The translations under genes and the position numbers were made by a program. From Auriscalpium vulgare (lineage: Eukaryota; Basidiomycota; Agaricomycetes; Russulales; Auriscalpiaceae): 64,000 bases of DNA. Below are positions 22,545 through 32,489 of this stretch, piece after piece. Numbering within the stretch: the first letter of the stretch is position 1; each line of letters opens with the position of its first letter. The notes below the pieces were generated by a model. It made no database searches. It was not told the origin of the DNA and saw only the letters and a list, made by a program, of their open reading frames with translations. The stretch covers positions 992,001-1,056,000 of the forward strand of contig JAHBBC010000008.1 in assembly GCA_019915015.1 (NCBI GenBank), given 5' to 3'.

Positions 22545-22800
22545 GCCTGGGCGTCGATCGACATGGTCGCAGTGGATACCTCCAAGGAACCCCAGATGGA
22601 CGAAGTCGTGGTTCCCTCAACGCGATCCGTTTTGGCTCTTGACGATGCGCTCGCCAATGGTCCGGAGGAACAAGTGTCTTGTGGTAAGGGCTTGCAGAGT
22701 TGTCGGACGTTGGTATAGATATATGGTCGGACGTTGGTATAAACAGATGGGATACATACTTACGAACAAACAACGATCCTCGGCGCTTGAGCTGGTCTAT
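22545..22800 (+). pseudogene. Type-2 kinase C-terminal relic
   Basis: Translation gives DMVAVDTSKEPQMDEVVVPS, aligning with GDMVAVNPSDRPTMDGVVTRF of the intact array genes, followed by a second tail-like piece (NKCLVVRACRVVGRWYR...MGYIL). A frame break separates the two. The second piece is repeated after the genes at 23.7 and 25.6 kb, so it marks the left edge of the tandem unit. Confidence 0.65.
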
Positions 22801-22818
22801 CAATGGCCTACGAAAATT

Positions 22819-23389
22819 ACGATTCCTACGAATCGTTGCTTATGTCATCCATATACAGCGTTTTTTCGACCCCATGCAACGATCATCTGTGTCGCCTTTT
22901 TTGGAAATTCGCTCCCACGCTATGTCAACTCACGACTTTACCCCTCCTCATTAAATTTGCTCCACACAATATACACAAATGATTGCCTAAATACACTGAT
23001 TACTAGGCCATGCAACATATACAGAAGTTGCAGAACAGTGATGTTGCGACAACTGAGACGCACCAGACAACACAGGCAGAAATACGATGATGTCACTCAG
23101 GGGTTTTAAATTACAATTAGAGCCCGAAATGATGTCATCACTCTTGATTTCACAACAACCACCTCAGGTGCAGCTGCACACCCAACTTATGTAAATTTTA
23201 ATGCCCTCCAGTGTACAGTATTGCCCACCATGACTTAAATTTGGTACCAGGGCCACTCCCAGTCGTGTTTTGGTGTCTAGTACATACTGTCTCAAGACTA
23301 TTATTTATGTATATATTTGATTATGTAACCAGAAACCCCCTCAGAGCGGAATCGTACTGCCGCGCTACCCGTCGGCCCACTCCCAGCAA
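22819..23389 (-). mobile_element. 571-bp non-autonomous mobile element, copy 1
   Basis: The reverse complement of this stretch recurs almost unchanged at 41182-41747 (about one mismatch per 50 bases by eye, plus a 5-base indel). Comparison with empty sites at 25248-25270 and 27137-27160 (CTACGATAATGTAG) shows that it is inserted DNA. One end is an 18-base imperfect hairpin, ACGATTCCTACGAATCGT; the other end is CTCCCAGCAA. There are no long terminal inverted repeats, no LTR-like TG..CA ends, no poly-A and no transposase. Class is unknown. Flanks here do not show a clean target duplication. Confidence 0.8.
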
Positions 23390-23419
23390 GTGTAGCGATG
23401 TTGTTCTTTCGCGGGGTGG

Positions 23420-23572
23420 CGTAACTCGGCAGATGCCGACGCCCGTTGTCCTACAATTGTTAGCGCATTCCCGATTCCTTGTTCCTCATCTCAGCTAGAA
23501 CAATAGTGCGGCGTCGAGCGGCCGGATCTACAACAACAAGTTGAAATATAGAGCAGGTCTGCTTGTCTGTGC
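23420..23572 (+). promoter_or_regulatory. Conserved 5' flank of type-2 array genes, copy 1
   Basis: About 150 bases, including GCCGACGCCCGTTGTCCTAC and GCGGCGTCGAGCGGCCGGAT followed by ACAACAACAA, are shared by four type-2 genes (also near 25300, 27190 and 40320). Conservation outside exons in the diverged copy at 40.5 kb suggests a common promoter or 5' leader. No TATA box is evident. Confidence 0.5.
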
Positions 23573-23773
23573 ATGCCAGAACCAGCTCTCGTCGACGCCG
23601 CCGCCAACCTTTATCGATCACTTCCGCCTGTTGACTTCACGGGAGGAATAATTACAGTATTGGGTCTGGACGACACGCCCTGCTCTCCAACAGCTCAAGC
23701 TACATGCGACTTCACAACATCAACTACGAGCTCTATAATTCGGTTCCGCATCCTGACTTCCCGGGAGGATTGA
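23573..23773 (+). other. Overlapping upstream ATG frame (66 codons)
   Basis: Starts MPEPALVDAAANLYRSLPP and continues VDFTGG, resembling the kinase start (LYNSVPHPDFPGG), but in another frame. It overlaps the kinase ATG at 23704. It looks like a duplicated, frame-shifted first-exon beginning. If it is in the mRNA it would act as an inhibitory upstream frame. Confidence 0.5.
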
Positions 23774-25018
23774 ACTTCATAGAAAAGTGGTGGATCAAGC
23801 ACCGGGAGTGGCTTCAAGAGTGTGGCTACACCCTGTCACGGCCTCGTTACCAGCCAGACTGGACTCCGTCCTGGAAGCCGGGGCAGTACTACCCTTCCTT
23901 TGAAGATGGCCTGCCGATGGTGCGTTGTAGATCTTTCCCCATCGGCTGCCTCTAAATTTCAGCTATTAGAATCGTATTATGGACGCTACCCGCTCTTCTG
24001 ACGGGCTTCACGTCGCTATCAAGCGGATTCACGTCAATGCCGCCTCCGAAGAAGTAGAGGTTTATCAGCGCATGGTATCTGAACCAATCTCCTCCGACCC
24101 CCGGAACCGCACTGCCCCTCTGCTCGACGTTTTGCAAGTGCCCGACGGATCCGGCGAGCGCCTCCTCGTTATGCCGTTGTTGAGGCCTTTTGCCAATCCT
24201 GAGTTTGAGACGTTTGGAGAGGCTATCGCGTTTTTTACCCAGATATTCGAGGTGCGTGGTTTCTGATCTTTGCATTCCATTGTTTGACTGATGAATGCTC
24301 CGTTTTAGGCCATACAACTAATGCACGATCATCGCATAGCGCACAGGTGGGTCATCGCGCACAGCACATGTCTGAGGTGGCTGACCTCTTGAAGGGACTG
24401 CACGTTCAACAACATCATGCTAGATCCAAGCGGCATGTACCCGGTTCCTTTCCACCCACAGGAGATTGACCGCCGTCGAGACTGGAAAGGAAATGTGCCG
24501 CACCACACGCGCACTCAGTATCCTCCACGGTATTTCCTCATCGACTTTGGTCTGTCCCGCTCCTATCCGCCGGCCGAAATACCGTATGACCTCGCCATCC
24601 GTGGAGGCGACAAAACCGTCCCCGAACATGATAACGAGACGGAACTTTGTGATCAATACGCTGTCGACGTTTATTACCTCGGCAACCTCGTCCGAGAGCG
24701 ATTTATCTCGGTAGGAGCTTGTCCCCACGCGCGCACATTCTGGTCGCTGATTAGCTCTGGCAGAAATACCATGGATTTGGGTTTATGCAACCTCTGGTAG
24801 GAGACATGGTCGCGGTCAATCCGTCCGATCGTCCCACGATGGACGGCGTTGTTACTCGCTTCAAGGAGATACGAGGATCGCTCAGCTCCTGGAAATTGCG
24901 CTCGCGATTGGTTAGGAGGAAGGACTGGGCCATCGTCAGCTTGTATAAGTCGATTGGTCACTGGCATCGGCGGTTGGCCTACATCGCCACGAGGAAGCCT
25001 GCCATTCCAGACGCATGA
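23704..25018 (+). CDS. Type-2 kinase-like protein, tandem copy 1 (368 aa)
   Basis: Exons are 23704-23919, 23970-24251, 24309-24346, 24395-24710 and 24764-25018. N-terminal module: DFPGGLNFIEKWWIKHREWL, ECGYTLSRPRYQPDWTPSW, FEDG. Kinase landmarks: VAIKRI (beta-3 Lys), MHDHRIAHR + DCTFNN, LIDFGLSRSYPP, KTVPEHD, VDVYYLGN, NPSDRPTM and tail TRKPAIPDA. The catalytic residues are complete. First unit of a 1.89-kb tandem array. Differences from unit 2 cluster in exons 1 to 4, so the units have diverged and partly recombined. The start at 23704 is used because the upstream ATG is out of frame. Confidence 0.87.
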
Positions 25019-25099
25019 TCTCCTTACCTATGTTACTTGTTGTGCTACGCCGCGCCCGGCGGCCCCAGACCGGAGGAGAGAATCAAGGCGCGTAATGTG

Positions 25100-25262
25100 G
25101 GTCTTGTCGTCGCGCTCGTTAATGGTCCGGCGGAACAAGTGCCTTGTGGTAAGGGCGTGCAGATTTATCGGACATCGGTATAGACAGATGGGATACATAC
25201 TTACGAATAACCTGCGATATTCGGTGCTTGAGCTGGCCTATCAATGGCCTACGATAATGTAG
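25100..25262 (+). pseudogene. Kinase tail relic in array spacer 1
   Basis: Encodes LMVRRNKCLVVRACRFIGHR and MGYILTNN, matching RLVRRKDWAIVSLYKSIGHW and LAYIATRK of the intact genes. It lies after the stop of the array gene, so each unit carries a second, truncated 3' end. This is evidence of an earlier deletion between neighbouring copies. Confidence 0.65.
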
Positions 25263-25294
25263 TGATGTTGTTCTTTCGCGGTGTGGCGTAACTC

Positions 25295-25466
25295 GGCAGA
25301 TGCCGACGCCCGTTGTCCTACGATTGTTAGCGCATTCCCGATTCCTTGTTCCTCATCTCAGCTAGAACAATAGTGCGGCGTCGAGCGGCCGGATCTACAA
25401 CAACAAAAACAAACCGCGCCGCTGGTTGAAATATCGCGCAGGTGTGCTCGTCTGATTTTCCACCCA
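25295..25466 (+). promoter_or_regulatory. Conserved 5' flank of type-2 array genes, copy 2
   Basis: Nearly identical to 27184-27355. Compared with copy 1 it has an extra ACAAACCGCGCCGCTGG stretch before the upstream ATG. Confidence 0.5.
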
Positions 25467-25645
25467 TGGACCCAGCTCTCATCGACGCCGCCGCCGAACT
25501 TTATCGATCACTTCCGCCTGTTGACTTCACGGGTAGATTAATTGCAGTATTGGGTCTGGTCGACACGCCTGCTCTCCAACAGCTCGAGCTACATGCCACC
25601 TCCCATTATCAGCGAGGAGATTTATCATTCAGTTCCGCCTCTTGA
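25467..25645 (+). other. Overlapping upstream ATG frame, unit 2
   Basis: MDPALIDAAAELYRSLPPVD begins in a clean ACCCATGGACC context and overlaps the kinase start at 25593 in another frame. The resemblance of LYRSLPPVDFTG to IYHSVPPLDFPGG shows that it is a duplicate of the kinase start. Confidence 0.5.
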
Positions 25646-26907
25646 CTTCCCGGGAGGATTGAACCGCACAGAAAAGTGGTGGATCAAGCACCGGGAGTGG
25701 CTTCAGGAGTCTGGCTACACCCTGTCACGGCCTCGCTACCAGCCAGACTGGACTCCGTCCTGGAAGCCGGGACAGTTCTACCTATTCTTTGAAGATGGCC
25801 TGCCGATGGTGCGTTGTAGATCTTTCCCCATCGGCTGCCTCTAAATTTCAGCTATTAGGATCGTATTATGGACGCTACCCGCTCTTCTGACGGGCTTCAC
25901 GTCGCTATCAAGCGGATTCAAGTCAATGCCGCCTCCGAAGAAGTAGAGGTTTATCAGCGCATGCTATCTGAACCAATATCCTCCGACCCCCGGAACCGCA
26001 CTGCCCCTCTGCTCGACATATTGCAAGTGCCCGACGGATCCGGCGAGCGCCTCCTCGTTATGCCGTTGTTGAGGGCGTTTGCCGATCCTGAGTTTGAGAC
26101 ATTTGGGGAGGCTATCGCGTTCTTTACCCAGATATTCGAGGTGCGTGGTTTCTGATCTTTGCATGGTATTGTTTGACCGATAATTGATCCATTGTAGGCC
26201 ATACAACTAATGCATGAGCATTACATAGCGCACAGGTCGGTCATCGTGCTCAGCACATGTTTGAGGTGGCTGACCTCTTCAAGGGACTGCACATTCAACA
26301 ACATCATGCTAGACCCAAGCGGCATGTACCCGGTTCCTTTCCACCCAGTGAAGATTGACCGCCGTCGAGACTGGAAAGGAAAGGTGCCACACCTCACGCG
26401 CACTCAGTGTCCTCCACGGTATCTCCTCATCGACTTTGGTCTGTCCCGCTCCTATCCGCCGAAAACAGTACCGTATGACCTCCCCATCCGTGGAGGCGAC
26501 AAAACCGTCCCCGAACATGATAACGAGACGGAACTTTGTGATCAATACGCTGTCGACGTTTATTACCTCGGCAACCTCGTCCGAGAGCGATTTATCTCGG
26601 TAGGAGCTTGTCCCCACGCGCGCACATTCTGGTCGCTGATTAGCTCTGGCAGAAATACCATGGATTTGGGTTTATGCAACCTCTGGTAGGAGACATGGTC
26701 GCGGTCAATCCGTCCGATCGTCCCACGATGGACGGCGTTGTTACTCGCTTCAAGGAGATACGAGGATTGCTCAGCTCCTGGAAACTGCGCTCGCGATTGG
26801 TTAGGAGGAAGGACTGGGCCATCGTCAGCTTTTATAAGTCGATTGGTCACTGGCATCGGCGGTTGGCCTACATCGCCACGAGGAAGCCTCCCATTCCAGA
26901 CGCATAA
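25593..26907 (+). CDS. Type-2 kinase-like protein, tandem copy 2 (368 aa)
   Basis: Exons are 25593-25808, 25859-26140, 26198-26235, 26284-26599 and 26653-26907. The N-terminus MPPPIISEEIYHSVPPLDF differs from both neighbours. Landmarks: VAIKRIQ, MHEHYIAHR + DCTFNN, LIDFGLSRSYPPKTVPYD, KTVPEHD, VDVYYLGN and NPSDRPTM; it ends KPPIPDA with a TAA stop instead of TGA. Private changes RAFADP (others RPFANP) and SFYKS (others SLYKS) separate it from units 1 and 3. Frame intact. Confidence 0.87.
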
Positions 26908-26989
26908 TCTCCTTACATATCTTACTTGTTGTGCTACGCCGCGCCCGGCGGCCCCAGACCGGAGGAGAGAATCAAGGCGCGTAATGTGG

Positions 26990-27151
26990 GTCTTGTCGTC
27001 GCGCTCGTTAATGGTCCGGCGGAACAAGTGTCTTGTGGTAAGGGCGTGCAGATTTATCGGACATCGGTATAGACAGATGGGATACATACTTACGAATAAC
27101 CTGCGATATTCGGTGCTTGAGCTGGCCTATCAATGGCCTACGATAATGTAG
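26990..27151 (+). pseudogene. Kinase tail relic in array spacer 2
   Basis: Same LMVRRNKCLVVRACRF fragment as in spacer 1, almost base for base. There is no such fragment after unit 3, which marks the right end of the tandem array at about 28.8 kb. Confidence 0.65.
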
Positions 27152-27183
27152 CGATGTTGTTCTCTCGCAGTGTGGCGTAACTC

Positions 27184-27355
27184 GGCAGATGCCGACGCCC
27201 GTTGTCCTACGATTGTTAGCGCATTCCCGATTCCTTGTTCCTCATCTCAGCTAGAACAATAGTGCGGCGTCGAGCGGCCGGATCTACAACAACAAAAACA
27301 AACCGCGCCGCTGGTTGAAATATCGCGCAGGTGTGCTCGTCTGATTTTCCACCCA
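27184..27355 (+). promoter_or_regulatory. Conserved 5' flank of type-2 array genes, copy 3
   Basis: Copy of the 25295-25466 flank immediately before the upstream ATG at 27356. That upstream frame (27356-27552) again overlaps the kinase start. Confidence 0.5.
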
Positions 27356-27482
27356 TGGACCCAGCTCTCATCGACGCCGCCGCCGAACTTTATCGATCAC
27401 TTCCGCCTGTTGACTTCACGGGAGGATTAATTACAGTATTGGGTCTGGACGACACGCCCTGCTCTCCAACAGCTCAAGCTAC

Positions 27483-28802
27483 ATGCGACTTCCCAACATC
27501 AACTACGAGCTCTATAATTCGGTTCCGCATCCTGACTTCCCGGGAGGATTGAACTTCATAGAAAAGTGGTGGATCAAGCACCAGGAGTGGCTTCAAGAGT
27601 GTGGCTACACCCTGTCACGGCCTCGTTACCAGCCAGATTGGACTCCGTCCTGGAAGCCGGGACAGTACTACCCTTCCTTTGAAGATGGCCGGTCGGTGGT
27701 GCGTTGCAGATCCTTCTGTCCCCATTGGCTCCCTCTAATTTCTCAGCTATCAGACTCATATTATGGACGCTACCCGCTCTTCTGACGGGCTTCACGTCGC
27801 TATCAAGCGGATTCACGTCAATTCCGCCTCCGAAGAAGTAGAGGTTTATCAGCGCATGGTATCTGAACCAATCTCCTCCGACCCCCGGAACCGCACTGCC
27901 CCTCTGCTCGACGTTCTGCAAGTGCCCGACGGATCCGGCGAGCGCCTCCTCGTTATGCCGTTGTTGAGGCCTTTTGCCAATCCTGTGTTTGAGACGTTTG
28001 GAGAGGCTATCGCGTTTTTTACCCAGATATTCGAGGTGCGTGGTTTCTGATCTTTGCATTGCATTGTTTGACCGATGAATGCTCCGTTATAGGCCATACA
28101 ACTAATGCATGAGCATTACATAGCGCACAGGTCGGTCATCGTGCTCAGCACATGTTTGAGGTGGCTGACCTCTTCAAGGGACTGCACGTTCAACAACATC
28201 ATGCTAGATCCAAGCGGCATGTACCCGGTTCCTTTCCACCCACGGGAGATTGACCGCCGTCGAGACTGGAAAGGAAAGGTGCCACACCTCACGCGCACTC
28301 AGTGTCCTCCACGGTATCTCCTCATCGACTTTGGTCTATCCCGCGCCTATCCGCCGAAAACAGTACCGTATGACCTCCCCATCCGTGGAGGCGACAAAAC
28401 CGTCCCCGAACATGATAACGAGACGGAACTTTGTGATCAATACGCTGTCGACGTTTATTACCTCGGCAACCTCGTCCGAGAGCGATTTATCTCGGTAGGA
28501 GCTTGTCCCCACGCGCGCACATTCTGGTCGCTGATTAGCTCTGGCAGAAATACCATGGATTTGGGTTTATGCAACCTCTGGTAGGAGACATGGTCGCGGT
28601 CAATCCGTCCGATCGTCCCACGATGGACGGCGTTGTTACTCGCTTCAAGGAGATACGAGAATCGCTCAGCTCCTGGAAATTGCGCTCGCGATTGGTTAGG
28701 AGGAAGGACTGGGCCATCGTCAGCTTGTATAAGTCGATTGGTCACTGGCATCGGCGGTTGGCCTACATCGCCACGAGGAAGCCTGCCATTCCAGACGCAT
28801 GA
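27483..28802 (+). CDS. Type-2 kinase-like protein, tandem copy 3, mosaic (368 aa)
   Basis: Exons are 27483-27698, 27754-28035, 28093-28130, 28179-28494 and 28548-28802. Exons 1-2 follow unit 1 (MRL.NINYELYNSVPHPDF, RIHVN, RMVSE, LDVLQ, RPFANP). From exon 3 the sequence follows unit 2 (MHEHYIAHR, HLTRTQCPPRYLL, YPPKTVPYDLP). It is therefore a recombinant, with the switch between about 28036 and 28110. Landmarks are complete: VAIKRI, DCTFNN, DFGLSRAYPP, VPEHD, VDVYYLGN. The donor of intron 1 follows GRSV instead of GLPM. Confidence 0.87.
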
Positions 28803-28920
28803 TCTCCTTACTTTTCTTACTTGTTGTGCTACACCGCGCCTGGCGGCCTCAGACCGCAGGAGACAATCGATGCGTGTAATTTGCGAGCACAATCAACACA
28901 TCAGAAGTCAGAGAGTACTA

Positions 28921-30334
28921 TTAGACATCGGGAGTATTGTTGTCGCGAGACTGCCCCTCATCGGGAGGCATGGGCACGGCCGGAGTACACGTTATTAAAT
29001 ACCCTGTCGTGCGGTAGACGTGGCGAATCCACCTGAACGGACCAAATATAAAGGAGTCCTTCCTGCCAACAAGACGAGAGCGGAGCTTCCAGGTCGTCAG
29101 CGCGCCGCTCACCTCCGCAAATCGGGACGCGACGACGCCGATGGGCGGGCGCATGCTCGGGTCTTCGTGGCACATGTCCGCAACCAGCGGCTCGAGCCAT
29201 TCGAAGCCGTAGTATTTCTGGTGGGAAGTATCAGAACGCTCATAGATGCGTACTATATTCATACCTGTACGAAATCTGTACGCAGCATGTTCCCGAGGTA
29301 GTATATGTCCGTCTGGAAGGGATTGTACGGCGGGCACTGGGCAGGAAGACCGCGAAACTCCGGTATGGACTTGTCGCCGCCGCGGATGGCATAGTCCAGT
29401 GGGGCCCGTGCAGGATCGTAATATCGGGACAAGCCAAAGTCGATGAGATAGTAGCGTGGCGGGCGCTGCGTACGGGTATAGGACTTGGCAAACCAGTGGA
29501 AATTCTTGGTGCGGTTCATCTTGACTGGGTGGAAGGAGTGCGGGTACATATCGCTCGGGTCGAGGACGATGTTTTGGCCGGTGCAGTCCCTGCGCGCGGT
29601 CAGATGTTATTCTGCAGCGCATCGGATATGACTTGCCTGTGAGCGATGTGAAGCTCGTGCATGAATTCAAGGCCCTGCAAAAGAATAAGTCTCGTTGCCA
29701 CGCTTGAGACGAAATGGCGCACCTCTATGATCTGCGTGGCGAACGCCACGAACTCTCCAAAGGTCCTAAACCGAGGATTGTTATATGGGCGCATTCTTGA
29801 AAACACAAGGAGAGTGGACGACAACTCCTCGAGGTGCTTCGCTTCGATGAGGGGGATGCAATGATTCTTGGGATTCAGCCTATACTGCTCTGAGGAGAAC
29901 AAGCGCGTAAGCTCGATCTCCTCGGGCATGAGGTTGTCCGCCAGCCGCTTGAGAATAACCTGCTTCCCGTCCAGAATACGTGTGGCATCGAGGACGACCG
30001 AAGACTGCGAGGGTCAGGTGCGTGATTTATGCGCCGCTTCATGAATCGGACCACTCACCATGAGCCAATCCCTCTGCCAATCCTCGAACCAGCTGCGCGG
30101 CAGCCCCCACCGAGTCCAAGAAAACATCCTGTCCTCACGATAACGAGGACGAAGCATGTACCCCGCTGCCTCTATGTCCTTCTGATGGCGAGACCAGTAT
30201 CGTTCGCCGGGCCGACGTTCCCCAGGGTCTGCGAGTACCTCACGGGCCAGAGCACGATAATCGCGGCTGTCCGATGAATAACTGTGCGCCAGGGGCGCGC
30301 CGGGGAGCTGGGACATGGAGGGTGCGCGGTCCAT
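28921..30334 (-). CDS. Type-1 kinase-like protein with a GC donor (405 aa)
   Basis: Exons are 30334-30059, 30004-29723, 29674-29637, 29589-29265 and 29217-28921. Intron 3, the one that splits HRD, begins GCAAGT instead of GTAAGT: a GC-AG intron, usually spliced but weaker. Landmarks: VILKRL, MHELHIAHR + DCTGQN, LIDFGLSRYYDPARAPLDY, GGDKSIPEF, TDIYYLGN, DPSMRPPIGV. An in-frame ATG at 30445 would add MPSLVVVVVVGVATLTVPPF... and further hydrophobic residues, a convincing signal-peptide-like leader; the internal start is MDRAPSMSQ. It is tail to tail with unit 3 of the plus-strand array. Confidence 0.83.
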
Positions 30335-30445
30335 GGCCTGGTAGGAAGCGTGCGTTAGTGCGAGTTTGAGTGAAAGGAAGAGGAGGAAGGGAGGTACGGT
30401 AAGCGTCGCCACACCGACAACGACAACAACAACGAGTGATGGCAT

Positions 30446-31430
30446 TCGTAGCGCACCAAGCGCTTAAACCAGACTCGGCATGAAGGAGATGGCGGAGAGT
30501 GTCTCGTGCCATTGGTATTGTGGATAACAACAATACTGTGCCTAGTACGTCGAACACATCAGAGACGATCAAGTCTGCTCGTCGTAGTCGCACCTCTTCC
30601 CTCCACTTGTTTAAACGCGTCATGGCCAACCACTGCGCGGACTCCGGCGATGATCGCGCATCAGATGAAGATCAGGATGGCAGGCTTGCGCACGAGCCGG
30701 AAGAGGACATGGTCGGGGGCCGGCGCTCCGTGTCCGAGTCGCGTGTTGCGATGTGCCGAGCGTGCGCTGAGGATGGAGGCAGAGGACGGTGGAGTCGCTG
30801 GTGCCAGTGGTTATGTACAGGGAGGCTGTGGCGAGGAGAGGGAGCTCAGACTCGCGCGCCAGACTGGTGACCAGCTTTGGCGGCGCGGCGGGCCGGATAC
30901 GGTGACGCGTCGCGATCGACTCTCCCTTGCCCCCTCCTCACCCTTCGCACTTCCTAGGCCCAACCACCGATCCGCGTCACTTGCTGCACGCACCATGTCG
31001 CTGCACCGGGCGCCGAGACAGCGCGGACGCCACGTTACCGAGCCCAATCGAGTACGGCCTGTTCTGGGATTCTGCGAGAAGAAGGCGGGAAAGCACGCGG
31101 TGAGCGGAAGTCTCTCCACGATGCGCCCAGCGCTTGGCCGTCTACACCGCACCAGCCATGGCCGGGTGCGATTTGTTCCTCCTCGCACGGACAACCGACA
31201 TGCGCACGCCCGGTGTGTGCCCTCCGTTCGTCTCATGGGCTTGGGCAGAGTCGGAACTGTCATGGCTCGACATGGCGGTGGGGTTGGGTGGACCGCAGCT
31301 CGTCGTGACAGGCACATAGGCGGGTCACGGTGCTCGCATACGATATTGCTCTGAGCGATGCCCCCGACGTCCCCAGCCCTGCGGCCGACGATGTCACATC
31401 GGTATGCGGCCCGCGGCATGACGGCACGAT
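30446..31430. other. Intergenic, GC-rich, no supported gene
   Basis: Two long open frames lie on opposite strands over the same DNA (30506-31354 and 30811-31521). Both are rich in Arg, Ser, Pro and Gly and lack domains, as expected from base composition. Neither is accepted as a gene. Confidence 0.35.
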
Positions 31431-31559
31431 CCTCATCGGGGCGGCAAATACAGCTTATGCCGAATCGAGATGCGAATCGATCGATCGGGAGCTGGTTGGG
31501 CCTGGATCTCACGCGGGTCAAAAATAGATGCTGAATTCATCAACTGACAACAGCGCGCG

Positions 31560-32480
31560 TATCCACCTTCAAAACGTCCTCGCGCAGCATGTTTCCGAGG
31601 CAGAACACACCGTCGGGAAAGGGTCCACCACCGCGTTCTCGCGCAAACTGCGGTGTTCCAGAGCAGGCTTGTCTCCGCTTCGCCGCCCAATCTCCGCCGT
31701 CGGCCGGATCCAGCGCGGCCGCCGTGGCGAACCAGTGGAAGCGCCTGCTGTGGTTCATCTTCACCGGGTGGAAGGAGCATCCGCGTGGGTTCGAAGACGA
31801 TGTTCTGGGCGGTGCTGTACCTGCACTTATACGCGTCAGAGGGGCCAGCACGGCGCGGGGCAGCGCGAACCTGTGAGCGACGTGGTGCTTGCGCATGAAC
31901 TCGATGCCCTGCACCCGCACCCGATGAGTGTCCTCGCCGCAGTGCAAATCGGACGGCAGCGAACGCACCTCGAATATTTGCGTTACAAATGCGACGACTC
32001 CCCTAAACGTTCTTACACGAAGATTGTTGATGGCCGCATCATAGGAAGTACGAGCTACGGCATACGCTTAACTCCAAGCCTGAGTGTATCTTCTAGCTGC
32101 GGGATGCAGCTTGGGATCCAGCCTATAATCCTCCGACGAGAACAGTCGGGTTGACTCTTCCTCGAGGACGCTGTCCTCCGGCACCTCTTTGATGATTAGT
32201 TGATGCACATCCGCTAGGCAGGTCGCATCTATGACGGAGGGCCACTATATTGAAACGTAACCGTCAGTCGCGCGGAAGCTCCGACGGTCAAGTGCCCACT
32301 CACACACCACCGCTGCCCGTCCTCGCACCAGGTCCCGCCAGCGAGCATACAACGGCTTCCAGCCCCTCGCAAAAGCGCGGGCGCAGCATGTACCCTGCCG
32401 CCTCTACAAAGCTCGGCGCCAGGACCAATGGGATGGATAACCTACTGTCCGCCAGACAAGCTGCGCCCCATGTTCACCTC
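31560..32480 (-). pseudogene. Decayed type-1 kinase gene
   Basis: All exons can be traced but are broken. Exon 1 pieces are FVEAAGYMLRPRF and WKPLYARWRDL in different frames. Exon 2 carries TQIFE and MMRPSTIFV followed by a stop. Exon 3 is GIEFMRKHHVAHR, and exon 4 is FHPVKMNHSRRFHWFAT to FCLGNMLREDVLK, with the catalytic-loop Asn and the DFG lost. The WKP signature places it near the pseudogene at 34.6 kb. Exon 5 is missing. Confidence 0.8.
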
Positions 32481-32489
32481 GCGCGTCGG

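Noticed and set aside
22819..23389. Solo LTR or tRNA-derived SINE
   Set aside because: Ends are not TG..CA, there is no 4-6-bp target duplication, no A-box/B-box pair at proper spacing and no poly-A or simple tail.
23211..23498. Open frame inside the mobile element, conserved in both copies
   Set aside because: The copies are only recently separated, so conservation is not informative. It resembles no transposase and runs out of the element.
28921..29670. 249-codon minus-strand open frame across two exons of a kinase
   Set aside because: It mixes exon 5 in the correct frame with intron 4 and exon 4 in the wrong frame. The spliced model explains the conserved residues better.
30506..31521. 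Two long overlapping open frames on opposite strands (282 and 236 codons)
   Set aside because: Both are rich in Arg/Ser/Pro/Gly, have no domains or second copies, and sit in GC-rich DNA where stops are rare on both strands.
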